Assembly (NCBI GenBank): GCA_039602395.1
Contig: JBCNJP010000008.1
Location: 17,428,354 to 17,492,353 of the forward strand
Reading direction: 5' to 3'
From: Deinandra increscens subsp. villosa
Taxonomy: Eukaryota > Streptophyta > Magnoliopsida > Asterales > Asteraceae
DNA length: 64,000 nt
Positions 31,629 to 42,361 of this stretch are shown piece by piece. Below the pieces are notes generated by a model. That model worked only from the letters and a program-made list of their open reading frames with translations, did no database searches and was not told the origin of the DNA. Position 1 is the first letter of the stretch. Every line of letters begins with the position of its first letter. The translations under genes and the position numbers were made by a program.

Positions 31629-32467
31629 AGCGAAACTAAGTTTCGCTCCGTTAGTTTCGCCGTGTGGGTTCACAGCGAATCTGTTTGTTTCGTTACCGGC
31701 GAAACTGTCTTGTTGATCTTGACTCGAGCGAATCTGCTCTTTCGCTTTGGCGAAACTATTGTTTCGCCGAGCGAAATTACGGGCGAAACTGCCCTCGTAT
31801 ATATACATCCATCGTGAATCTCGGTCAAACTCACCGAACCCTAACCACACTAAAACCTGCAACCCCTCATCGCGAAACTTCATTTTCGCCAAACTGTTCC
31901 ATCGGTTTCATCTCATCTTCGCATAACCGATTTTGCGTAAAGGTTGGTATGCTTCTTGGTCGCGTTATCGCTTTATCACACTCGTAATCGAGTCTGATTC
32001 ACAGTTTTTTTTTGGGTTTTTGAACCGAACAGTCAACATGAATTTCTCGTAAATAAAACCGTTGTTAACAATGTTTTGGACCCGCATTATACTCGTCTGG
32101 TTGTGTTTATAGTGTGTGTTGGTTTGGATTGCAAAAACTGAGCTTAAAACGAGTTTCGGGAATTTAAATTTCAAAAAATCGCGTCTAGCGAAACTAAGTA
32201 TTCATCCAGCGAAATTGAACGAAAGTTCACTAGTTACGAGCGAAACTGTCTAGCCGTCATGCCCAAACTTCGCTGACAGTTTCGCCGTGATACGCAGCGA
32301 AACTGCTGTTTCGCCTTCAGCGAAATTACAGTTTCGCAGCGAAACTACAGTTTCTCGGCGAAACTGACCTAGTCAGTGTCGCCGAGACCAATGTCGCGAA
32401 TCAAACTGTTTCGCCGTGTGCGACACTGTGATCTTTTTAGCGAAAATACAATTTCGCAGCGAAATTA
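31629..32467 (+). repeat. AGCGAAACT motif arrays before the extra ORF
   Basis: Two dense clusters, about 31629-31895 and 32185-32467, with roughly 30 copies in both orientations. Several pair as inverted repeats, for example AGCGAAACT-A-AGTTTCGCT at 31629. The TATA/AACCCTAA module lies between the clusters. Confidence 0.9.
31798..31846 (+). promoter_or_regulatory. Candidate internal promoter for the extra ORF
   Basis: TATATATA at 31798-31805, then GAACCCTAACC at 31836-31846, preceded by the motif cluster. This copies the arrangement of the LTR promoter (23264-23370) without being an LTR duplicate. Element C has an equivalent TATAAAA plus CGAACCCTA arrangement before its extra ORF. Confidence 0.5.
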
Positions 32468-32543
32468 ACAAATTTTTCAAAAATTCAATTTAATTCATTT
32501 TAAATTCTTTTGAACTCACAAATCTCCGTTTCGTGTGCAGACA

Positions 32544-35186
32544 ATGTCCAATCTTAAACACGATCCTCGGAGCAATGTGACTGCCTGGCTGAATGATAAC
32601 CTTGACAAATCTACCGGTTTCCGAGACTGTATAAAGTGGCTCAAACAATCTTGCATTCATTATGCCATATCACACTCTACAATCATTGACGAAAGGCACA
32701 TCAAAGAATTCTGGCTGTCTGCAGAATATGACGTCAAAGCCTCTCCTGAATGCATTCGTGCTAGGATCATGCAGAAAGATATTGTCATTACCATGAAAAC
32801 CATTGCTGAAGCACTTAAACTAGAAGAGGATGTTGGTGATGCACCCAAGTTGAATGACGTGGATGTTTTGAAGGGTTTTGAAAAGCACATGGGTTATGAA
32901 GGAGGCCACTTGTGGAAGAATAAGAAAGAGATTAAGAAGTCTTACATGTCTAAAGAATGGAGATTCATCGCTCACGTCATCATTTCCTGCATTGATGACA
33001 GAAAGGGTGGGTCAGATGGATTGAATTTGAACTGGGCAGAAGCAATGTTGCTGTTGTGTAAAGGACAGAAGGCTAACATCCCTCAGAGAATATTTGAAGC
33101 TATGGTTGCGAATATTCAAGCTTTGAAGAAATCAAGATGGCTTCTGTATCCGAGATTCCTGGAGATAATTATAGAATATCTAGAACCTGAGCTGCCGAAG
33201 CAAAGCACAGCACTCGTTATAAATCCTATGCACTCAAGGATTCTATCTGATTGTTGTGCTGTAAGAGAGGATTTTTCTGGGCATACCACCTATTTGATGA
33301 AACACATGTATTCTGAAGAAAGATATGAATACATCAAGAAGCTGATCGAAGACGAAAACAAGAGAAAAACTCAAGGTAAGGCTGGTGAGAATGTAAAGGG
33401 AAAAAGGAAACAATATGTGAGGGGTTCGGGGAAAGAAACTGGAGATGAAATTGAAGATGAGCTCGAAAGTCTTTCTCGTCAAGGAAAGAAGGTCGCTCAA
33501 AAACAAAGTGTTCCGACTGAAGATGAGCTGAGAGCTTCAAAGAAAAGAAGAATAGACCCCAGAGCTGAATTAGACGAAGACATCATCAGAGGTGTAAATA
33601 CCTCTTTGTCAAATGAATTGGGGATGATTAAAACCAAGCTGGTTAACTCTGAAATTCGGGAGAAGGAGAAGGATGATCAGATCAAACACATGAACGAGAT
33701 CATAGCCAAACAATCTTCCTTGATAAAATTTTTGATGGTAGAATTGAACGATGTCAAGAAGCATCTGAATATGCCTGGTATAATGAGTGATGCTGAGATT
33801 GAATCTGTGAATGACATCTTGAAAGACACATCCGGAGCAGCGGGTGGAAGTGGTTCTGGTGAGGCTGATAAAGCAGGAGGAAGTGGATTGGGTGGAGTTG
33901 GAGGAAGTGGTACAGGTTTGAATGATGCTGATGACAGTGGAGCTCCCAATGCTGAAGACTTGGAGGCTATCAATGTCAGTGATGCTAATCTATTTAGTAC
34001 TGAAACAGAACAACCACAGCCAGAGATTGTTCAAGCCAAATTCGTTTTGATTGATGAAGATGAGGAAGAAGCTGAAATCGACGATCACTCTGAGCCAAGA
34101 AGCTATGAATGGAAAGAGCATGGTCTTACTTATCTAGCGAAGATTAGCTCTGTCAGTGAAGAAGTTCTCGAGTTTAACAGAGATGATTGGTTCAAGAAAC
34201 CAGAGCTTGTGGATCAGACTCCCTTATTTCAAAACATCTCTCAACCCAGCAGAAAAGAGTCTGATCGTCACATTATAAGCTGGAAATTCAATTCATCCGT
34301 TCGTGCCTTCATGATTAAGAGAAGAGGAGGCAGCATTTCATATCTTCACAAACGTGAAAAGTTCCAGACCCTGCCCAGATGGGATTTAAGAAGGTTGTCT
34401 GAGCTCCCCCTCATTGATGCTGATAAAGCAGAAAGGGCTGGCAACTTGGTGAAACATTTGCAGCTAGCCGCAAAAGACGACTTCGTATCATTTGGATTTA
34501 TGAAAGGCCAAAGGATCAAGTCCAAGACTAGAATTGATGCAGCAACAGGGAAGCCAAAAGTCCATCTTAAATTCAAGCCTGCAAAGACAATGACTAGAAT
34601 CAGAATACCAGATCAAGAGCACTCCAGACTGCAAAATTTCAAGAAATGGTTTTACGATAACCAGACAGGTGAAGCAGTTATCCGAATCGGAGAAAGTGAT
34701 GAGATCAGGCTGTTCGATCCAATGGAGGTTTTCTCCTTTAGTAATGACGATCTCAAGACACTATGTGAAAATCCTATCAAACACGGGGCTGGCGATGACA
34801 CTGCTGAAGAAGCAAACCTGTTTGTGAGGGTTGCCAATAAAGCCCGAGGAATTATCAAGGAAATAAAGGATTTAGCAGACAAAGTCAAGGCTGCGGAAGA
34901 TCAAATGGAAGAAGATCGGGATCTAGCAAATCAAATGAACAAATCATTAAGCGGGCTTGGAGAATCTTCTCAAATCCCAGATCCAGAGACTGCTGTCCCC
35001 GCTGCTGAAGAGACAATCAATCTGGGGGAACCAGAGTCTGTAACCCCAGGTGCTGATGAAACAACTGTTGTGGGGGAATCTGAAGAAAATGTCCCCGTTG
35101 CTGACTCGACAACTACTTTGGGGGAATCAGGGACTCCTGATTTGAATCAGGAGCCGAACCAGAATGAAGCCGATGCTGACAAGTGA
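32544..35186 (+). CDS. Element A extra ORF (880 residues), unknown function
   Basis: Starts at the ATG right after a TTTCGTGTGCAG acceptor-like site. The N-terminal block (about residues 30-110) has WLKQSCIHYAISHS and FWLSAEYD, shared with elements B and C. Then come a Lys/Glu-rich basic linker, a coiled-coil-like stretch (about 350-410), a Gly/Ser-rich stretch (about 430-470) and an acidic stretch. The C-terminal domain (about 560-760) has IKRRGGSISYLH and WFYDNQTGEAVIRI, shared with B and D. The last 80 residues contain three diverged repeats ending LGE(S/P), each written with TGGGGGAA. In SIRE-type elements the 3' ORF is often called env-like. I see no signal peptide or membrane helix here, so I do not call it an envelope. 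Confidence 0.75.
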   Translation: MSNLKHDPRSNVTAWLNDNLDKSTGFRDCIKWLKQSCIHYAISHSTIIDERHIKEFWLSAEYDVKASPECIRARIMQKDIVITMKTIAEALKLEEDVGDAPKLNDVDVLKGFEKHMGYEGGHLWKNKKEIKKSYMSKEWRFIAHVIISCIDDRKGGSDGLNLNWAEAMLLLCKGQKANIPQRIFEAMVANIQALKKSRWLLYPRFLEIIIEYLEPELPKQSTALVINPMHSRILSDCCAVREDFSGHTTYLMKHMYSEERYEYIKKLIEDENKRKTQGKAGENVKGKRKQYVRGSGKETGDEIEDELESLSRQGKKVAQKQSVPTEDELRASKKRRIDPRAELDEDIIRGVNTSLSNELGMIKTKLVNSEIREKEKDDQIKHMNEIIAKQSSLIKFLMVELNDVKKHLNMPGIMSDAEIESVNDILKDTSGAAGGSGSGEADKAGGSGLGGVGGSGTGLNDADDSGAPNAEDLEAINVSDANLFSTETEQPQPEIVQAKFVLIDEDEEEAEIDDHSEPRSYEWKEHGLTYLAKISSVSEEVLEFNRDDWFKKPELVDQTPLFQNISQPSRKESDRHIISWKFNSSVRAFMIKRRGGSISYLHKREKFQTLPRWDLRRLSELPLIDADKAERAGNLVKHLQLAAKDDFVSFGFMKGQRIKSKTRIDAATGKPKVHLKFKPAKTMTRIRIPDQEHSRLQNFKKWFYDNQTGEAVIRIGESDEIRLFDPMEVFSFSNDDLKTLCENPIKHGAGDDTAEEANLFVRVANKARGIIKEIKDLADKVKAAEDQMEEDRDLANQMNKSLSGLGESSQIPDPETAVPAAEETINLGEPESVTPGADETTVVGESEENVPVADSTTTLGESGTPDLNQEPNQNEADADK

Positions 35187-35220
35187 AGATCCTGTGGCTG
35201 AATCCCTCCCTAGGGGGAAT
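35023..35220 (+). promoter_or_regulatory. Polypurine tract and three in-frame look-alikes
   Basis: The tract AGGGGGAAT at 35212-35220 directly precedes the 3' LTR. TGGGGGAA also occurs at 35023, 35071 and 35119 within the end of the extra ORF, 48 bases apart. Extra plus-strand primer sites are possible. Confidence 0.7.
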
Positions 35221-35222
35221 AT

Positions 35223-35705
35223 TGAAGATCAATGTAGGGAGGAATTCATCTTTTGTTTAGTTTCATTGTAATAGTTTAGTTTATTGTAAATGTTGGTTTT
35301 TGGTAGGCTAGCGAAACTGTAAGCTACCGAGCGAAACTGTAGTTTCGCTCGGTACCTAGATTAGACTGTCTCAGTGACAGTTTCGCTTGGCCAGCGAAAC
35401 TGCCAGCGAAACTGTTCACTGGACAGTATATATGCGCAGCCATTGTGCAGCCATTTGTAACTTTCTCAAACCTTTGAACCCTAATACAAGAAATCTTCAT
35501 TTGGTGAGTTTTGGTGACGGCTAGGAGCTTATTTCAGTATATTGTAGCTTGTTTATCATCATTTATCAATCTATTGGTTCATATTGAGATTGTTCAAGGC
35601 TAGAAAACCATTTTAGTCATTGGAAATCCTATATTGTGTTGTTTATTTGGTTTTCTTCTCAAATACACCTTCATTTGCACTGATAAAGATCAGTGAGGAC
35701 CAACA
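35223..35705 (+). repeat. 3' LTR of element A
   Basis: 483 bases, read as identical to 23109-23591 by eye. It is followed by TCCAG, the target duplication. Confidence 0.95.
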
Positions 35706-35710
35706 TCCAG

Positions 35711-36684
35711 ATAAGTATCATAGTTAATAGACTCATCACCTTCAAAATTAAGTGCTCCTATCCTCACATCATTCAAATCAAACTCTTCCCAATCAGAGTC
35801 ATCAGGTAGATCAACAACTTTCTTCTGAGGAGGAGGCATATAGTGTTCTTCTTCTACTGATGCATTTCTGTTAACTGGAATCTCCTCTCTCACTATCTCC
35901 GCAAACTCTCCAAACTTTTCACCGAACGGCACCTTATCCGACAACTTCTTCTTCGGATTTATCATCGGAAACACTTCAATACCCATTGGCTTAGTATCAT
36001 GCGTGTCATTGGTCTTCCTCAGGTTCGGGTATCTTGAATCCACAACAGACTGGATGAACCTAGGAACAGCAGCAAACTTCTTGTCTCTAGACACGACCGC
36101 TTTCACATCTTCAAAAATCATCCTGACCAGTTGAACCGAACACCTCTGATTAGTGACACCATTGCATGGGTGTGCACCTGGTTCAGCTGATCTGTAGAGC
36201 TCTTCTTGGCAATGACACATTTTTGTAAGTAATGTGCCAGCATTCTCCAGTACGGTGGAATGAGAGCTTATATTGTGGGAGGAGAGATTGTGAGGTATCC
36301 CATCTCCTTTAAACATTGGGACACCATCTCCTTGTCCAGCATAGTGGAATCAGCAGCTACATCTTTGAATCTGAGTGCCTGCCTGAAATTCTCTTCAGTT
36401 AAGATAACTTCAGTATGTTGACTCTTAGCAATTATCTGCTTTCCATCTTCAGAAACCTCTACTGTCTTCCAGAACTCTTGCTGCATCCATTTGCAAATCA
36501 CCGGGTTTGTTGTGAGAGCAAAGTGTAAACTGCACTTCTTCAAACCAGCTATCATCGACAGATACTTCTCTCTGTATTCTGCAGGAGGATCCAGCAAATA
36601 GGCTACCTGATTGTGATCTTTGACAAACTCCAAATCCCTGCACTCACAACCAAAGATAAACAACCAAAACACACAAAAGTTCAT
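35711..36684 (-). pseudogene. Element B extra ORF, N-terminal part
   Basis: A GTGAGTGCAG acceptor-like site at 36638-36639 precedes the start of similarity, as in element A. The block KKCSLHFALTTNPVICKWMQQEFW parallels the A and C extra ORFs. The frame from 36684 stops at 36268, and the continuation runs in another frame from about 36316, so a frameshift lies between. The second piece has a QLVRMIFEDVKAVVSRDKKF segment and a YMPPPQKK acidic region. It is cut at 35711 by element A and continues at 23108. Confidence 0.65.
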
Positions 36685-36767
36685 TAGTTTCAGGGATTTC
36701 TCGAAAAATGGACAGCATGACGACTTAAAATTTAGTGAAAACCATCAAAAATATCATCAAGTACCTT

Positions 36768-37140
36768 TCCGATCGAAAAACAGGGTTTTCGATCGGAGAG
36801 CATCCGTCCGATCGGAAAGTTCCATGGTTACCGAAATCCCTTGATCGAAAAATCTATTACTTTCGATCGAGGAGTGGTCACTGATCGAGAAGCCATCCTC
36901 CTAATCGAAAAGCTTAAGCTTCTGATCGAGAAGTTTGGCTCCCTGATCGAAAAGCCTTAGGGCTGATCGAAAAGCCTTAGGGCTGATCGAAAAGCCTTAG
37001 AGCTGATCGAAAAGCCATAGGGCTGATCGAAAGGCCACAGGTCATCGGCTATCAGTGATCGAAAAGTATCAGGGCTGATTGAAAAGCACGAGGGGCTGAT
37101 CGAAAAGTCCCTGAATCGATCGAGAAGTATCATCTTCTTC
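36768..37140 (-). repeat. GATCGAAAAG motif array in element B spacer
   Basis: About 16 copies of (G/T)ATCGAAAAGC or GATCGAGAAG in 370 bases, with a short tandem stretch (GATCGAAAAGCCTTAGGGCT units, about 36946-37030). Mostly one orientation, with reverse copies at 36789 and 36860. Confidence 0.9.
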
Positions 37141-37289
37141 ATAACGAACCTGCAACTTTCTTAAACACACAATTTAGCATGATTTAACAGTTACAACTTC
37201 AACAATACAGCAGCAATTCAAAATTTTCACCTGTCCCAACCAATATTACCCAGTAAAATCAACAATAAAACACATACTCCATTCGGTCT

Positions 37290-37640
37290 TTGGGGGGTCG
37301 GGTCAACGCGCTTCAACCGGGGAGCCATTGATCAAATCCAAGTGCGGTGGAGTGATTGATGATGGTTTCCGAGCAGGATGGTGGTATTGGATGGTCTCAG
37401 CGACGGCGGATGGTGGCGGATTGGCGGTGATAGTGGCGGCGGCGCTATGGGCTAATGTAGGGGGTGCGGTGGTCGAACACTGACGGGAAAGGTGGTGGTT
37501 GAGTCGCCGAAGGAGGGCGATGGTTGTGGTGGTGCGTGATGGTGGTCGGAGAGGTGGTGGTGGTGATTAGCGGTGGCGGTGGGAGGATTAGGGTTTGGAA
37601 GGAGAAAGAGGGAGACGGGTGAGTGAGGGGTCACCGTCCC
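37290..37640 (-). other. GC-rich segment in element B spacer
   Basis: Rich in GGTGGC/GCCACC, with AAACCCTAATCC on the minus strand. It resembles a plant 5' leader. It has no counterpart in elements A or C and may be an insertion or a replaced promoter region. Not identified. Confidence 0.35.
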
Positions 37641-39040
37641 CTCTCCCCTCTTTTGATTCCCTTTTTTTAAAAAAAATTTCACATATGCCCCCTCTACTTT
37701 GAACTTGAACCAAACAAACCCATAACTTGAAACCATCTCATTTTTTTTTATTCAAACAAATTTATAAAGATTTAACATTATCAACCAATTCTCTCAAAAT
37801 TATTCTTGATTATATAGAAAACTTCCCCTGAAGTCAAGCCCGTGAGATTTACGATCTGGCAACATTTACTTAAAAATTAAAACAAAAACACAAAATTAGA
37901 AATTACTAAAATAAACACAAATACCATAAATTAAAAGAAAAAATAATCACAAAAAAAATATAACAACCTGGATTTTGAGTGAAAAGGCGTTGTCAGGGAT
38001 CATACCAGATCGTCTGTGACTGAGGAACCCTTTTCAGCTTCGGTTACTTCGCGTGTTCAGGCGATTGCCGGTATTTTGGTCCAACTTTAAACTCATGCTG
38101 CTTTCGCTTACTCAAGCAGTTTCATCACATTATTTATCTTTTAGGGTCTATTTAATTATGACAATCTATCCAGGTCACACACATAAGTCCTAGGTATAAT
38201 TTGTACAATCTATCAAGCACACCTGGTTTCCGTACAACATTTTTCACGACACCTTTTTGTAAGCCCAACATCATGCTCCAGAGGGGTTGAGAAAAGAAAA
38301 GAATAGATCACGGAGGTTTTGTTGGATAATATACAAAGTCAACTGAATTTTTGAAACATTTTTAACAATGTTCTCATCAGTGACAGAGGCTGAGGGTTTT
38401 GGACGCTTGAGGGTCTCTTTTGATTGTGCACTTGGCATCTTTTGGTTTGTCATATATACAATGTGATCTTAGAAGTGTACGTGGATCAGGGTAGTTCCAG
38501 GTCTCCGCTTTCGCAGAACAGGGGAGTCCTGACTCACGTACGACATTCCTAGGTCATTGCTTACGCAAAGCAGAGGGAATGGGGATTTTTGAGCATGACA
38601 TCAATACTCAGAACCGGGCGTGTGTCTCATGATACCTGATGCACAGTCAAATAGAAATTGTACTAACCTAAGTGTGTGTTCCCTTTTAAGCATCATACGT
38701 TATCTTCAAGTGTTGTGATAAAACATACCTTTTGATTGATTGTCAGCAGAGCCTACCAAGCATATCGACCATGAATCACTGCTTTTCACATCCACCTTAC
38801 ACGTGTCAGTCAGCAAACACCTGGAAATTTATATCACTTCCCGGCCTGGTCAACCAAACCAGTAAAAGAATTTAAAAGCACACACATTTGAGGAAATGAA
38901 TATCTTATATCTTCCCCTTGCATTTAGATTTTTTTTAACTACCAAAAAGACACTATTTTTGTATTTTTGAATTTTTTTCAATTTTTTTTTTTGTATTTTT
39001 GAATTTTTTAATTTTTTTTTTAATAAAACAAGTTGCCAGA
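37641..39040 (-). other. Element B spacer, no gene
   Basis: AT-rich, with poly-T runs at 38928-39022. Near 38040-38580 there are small GAAA-loop hairpin-like phrases (minus CTGCGAAAGCGG near 38508, GCTTTGCGTAAGC near 38550). No ORF of note. Confidence 0.4.
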
Positions 39041-42000
39041 CTACTCATCAAAGGCTATCATTCGAAGGCCTTTGAGACACATTTCAAAATTTGCACTTCG
39101 AAGGGGTTTGGTGAACATATCCGCCACATTGTCCTCCGACGCCACCCTTTCCAGATGAATGAGCCTGCGGTCATAGCAATCCCGAATGAAGTGCGTTTTG
39201 ATATCTATGTGTTTGGATTTGGAGTGCTGCACAGGATTTTTCACGATTTGCAATGCAGCATTATTATCACAAAAAATGGGAGTATCGAAAAAATTCAAAC
39301 CGTAATCTCCCAGCTGATGCTGCAACCATACCACTTGTGAACAACAAGCGGATGCAGCCACATATTCTGCTTTGGCTGTCGACTGAGACACCGTGTGCTG
39401 CTTCTTGCTTTGCCAAGATACCAGCCTGTCACCTAAAAATTGAGCTCCAGCAGATGTGGATTTTCTGTCAAGCTCATTGCCACCACAATCACTGTCAGAG
39501 AAAGCATACAGGTTAAATCCGGACTCTTTAGGGTACCAGAGGCCTAGACGAGGCCGACCCTTCAAATATTTAAAGATACGTTTCACAGCAGACAGATGAG
39601 AGAGTTTAGGATTAGCCTGATAGCGTGCGCATTGGCACACAGCGAGCATGATATCTGGACGGCTGGCGGTTAAGTACATCAGAGACCCAATCATTGACCG
39701 GTACATGTGCTCGCTCACTGGTTGACCGTCGGGATCCCTGGTAAGTGCCGGTCTTGCTGCCATGGGTGTGGAAACCGGCTTTGCATCCACCATCTTGTAC
39801 TTTTCCAAAATTTCAGTGACATATTTAGCTTGATGGATAAGTATCCCACTGTCACTCTGCTTTACTTGCAATGCTAGGAAAAACTCCATCTCGCCTATCT
39901 GACTCATCTCAAATTTTGTGCGCATAACCTTCTCGAATTCTTTGCACAAGTCTTCATTGGTTGATCCGAAGATAATGTCATCAACATAAACTTGCACCAT
40001 GATGATGTCATGCTCAACCTCCTTTCTGAAAAGCGTCTGATCAACAATACCTCTTGTGTATCCATGTGCAAGAAGATGATCAGTCAGAGTCTTGTACCAC
40101 GAACGAGGTGCCTGGTGCAACCCTTATAATGCCTTGTCGAGCTTGAACACATGATACAGGTGTTCTTCATCGATGAACCCTGGAGGTTGAGTGACATAAA
40201 CTTCCTCATCCATCTCAGCATATAGAAAGGCAGTTTTCACATCCAACTGGTAGACCGTGAAATTCATATATGAAGCATAGGCTAAGAAGACTCTAATTGC
40301 TTCTAAACGGGCTACTGGTGCGTACACTTCATCATAATCCACTCCTTGGATTTGTTTGTGGCCCTTAACCACCAACCTGGCCTTGTTTCTGACAATAACG
40401 CCGTTATCATCCTTTTTGTTTTTATACAGTCATCGAGTGGTGATGACCTTTTTGTCAGCTGGCCTTTCTACTAATCTCCAAACTTGAAGCCGTGAAAATT
40501 GATTGAGTTCTTCATGCATGGCCTCCACCCAACTGGGATCAGTCAGGGCCATAGTGATGTTAGGGGGCTCAATCTGTGAGATGAAACAGGAGTACATGCA
40601 ATGATTAATATCTTCTGAATGGCTTCTTGTGACCACCCCGGATGCTAAAGGACCAATGATGTTGTCCAAGGGGTGGTACTTTTGTATTCTGGTCTCTGCA
40701 ACAGCTTGAACTGGAATTTCAGGAGGCAGATTCGACAGATCGGGTTCTTCATGTGTATCTGCTTCATTTTCTAGATCAGCTCCGAGTGTCTGAGGAGAGT
40801 CGGGGGCTGGGTCAACTTCTGCATCTGGTTCCTGTGTTTGGGTCACTACAAGATCAGTAGGCTCCGGTACTGGTGTAGGATCAAGTACAGGAGCAGGGAC
40901 AGGAGCCTTCGTGATGGAGTGTGATACAGATGGTCCTGAAATTGTTTCTTCATATAATTCCTCAGCTAAGACGGGGTCTAAGCCCAATGGACAGAAGAAT
41001 TGATTGTAGTCAAATGCTTGAGGAGGACCGACTCCTCCATCAGATGGATTGTCTTCTAGCCAGTCCACATTTGTGGACTCCATCACAATCCCGGTGGTTT
41101 TGTTAAAGACCCTGTAAGCGGAGCTGGCAGAGTAACCTACAAAATAACATTCATCAGCCTTAGCAGCAAATTTAGGAACATCAGTGTTAACTAAGACTGT
41201 GCATAAACATCCAAACGCCCGAAGGTGACCAATTCTGGGCTTGTCATTGTAGATTAGTTCATATGGCGTTTTCTGCTGCCGCTTATTGATGAGCACCCGA
41301 TTCTGGACATAACAGGCAGTTTTAACTGCTTCTGCCCAGAACATGGTTGGTCAGCTTTGAATCACACAACATGGTGAGAGCAGCTTCAATCAGGGTTCTG
41401 TTTCGTCTTTCTGCGACGCCATTCTGCTGCGGTGTATAGGGAGCACTGAATTGATGCTCAATCCCCTTATCGGCACAAAAATTGTCGATTGTCTGATTCT
41501 TGAACTCTGTGCCATTATCACTCCTAATGGTCTTCACTTGCAGCTTGAGTTTATTTTCAATGAGCTTGATGAAGGCGATTAGTATACCAGCAACATCACT
41601 TTTCTTGGACAAGAAAAACACCCAAGTGAAACGTGAAAATTCATCAGTAATAACTAAACAAAATGCACATCGGTTAAGACTTAACATACTGACGGGACCG
41701 AATAGGTCCATGTGAAGTAACTCTAGAGGAGTTGAGATTCTGCTGAAGACCTTCGGTTTATGTGGACGTTTGTGCTGCTTCCCCTTAGCACAAGCCACAC
41801 ATTTCTCTTTCAGAACAAATTCTTTGATTGGAAGATCTTTAACAAATCCTCCTCTGGCCAGTCGATTCAGGTTCTTCAGATTCATGTGCCCCAATCTTCG
41901 GTGCCACAGCTGAGCATGGTTCACAGCCGTTTTAGAAAGAAGACAGGCCACCTCAGATGTGGGGGGGTTTCTGCATATTTAGCACATAGGAATTTCCATA

Positions 42001-42351
42001 TCTGGGTGTTCTCATCAACACCCAATCATCAGGGATGGAGTATCCAGGTTTAAGAATGAGACACTCTTTGTTGTTGAAAAGGACTGGATACTCTCGATCA
42101 CATATTTGAGAAACACTTAACAAGCTGTGTTTCAACTGCTCCACATAATTGACATCGTGGAAGCTGAGACAACCATTGCGAACCGTTCCTTTCTGACTGA
42201 TATATCCACCAACTCCTCCGGCGAACGACACGTAACCTCCATCAAATTTTTCCAAGTCGTGTAGTAGGGATATGTCGCCCGTCATATGCCTGGAACAACC
42301 ACTGTCAACGTACCATAGGTTGCTGACAGGCCTCCTTGGCTGTTCCTGCAT
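39041..42351 (-). pseudogene. pol: Element B pol, broken
   Basis: Minus-strand pieces in Copia order: protease (YVDSGCSRHMTG, about 42300), integrase zinc region and core (LWHRRLGHMNL at about 41905, TIRSDNGTEF near 41520, GVAERRNRTL near 41400), RT (YVDDIIFGS near 39980), RNase H (SDSDCGGNELDRKSTSAG near 39490). Breaks: a shift near 41952 within a run of seven G, a shift near 41330, a TGA near 40430 where tryptophan is expected, and a TAA near 40122 where tyrosine is expected. All catalytic blocks are recognisable but no complete product can be made. Confidence 0.88.
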
Positions 42352-42361
42352 TCAGAGAAGA

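Larger units (their letters stand above)
23109..35705 (+). mobile_element. Element A: complete SIRE-like Copia retrotransposon (12.6 kb)
   Basis: Two 483-base LTRs that read as identical, a perfect 5-bp target duplication, PBS, large gag, intact pol with protease, integrase, RT and RNase H in Copia order, a 2.4 kb spacer, an 880-codon extra ORF, and a polypurine tract. Pol followed by a further ORF in sense orientation is the SIRE/Maximus layout. No frame is interrupted apart from the gag stop. LTR identity implies a very recent insertion, and the copy may still be mobile. Confidence 0.9.

Noticed and set aside
32544..35186. Calling the extra ORF an envelope protein
   Set aside because: No signal peptide, membrane helix or cleavage site is visible; only its position resembles env.
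36768..37140. CRISPR-like array
   Set aside because: Motif units are short, spacing is irregular, both orientations occur and the context is a plant retrotransposon.
39041..40120. An independent RT/RNase H gene
   Set aside because: It is in frame with the upstream RT fragment across a single nonsense codon, so it is part of the broken element B pol.
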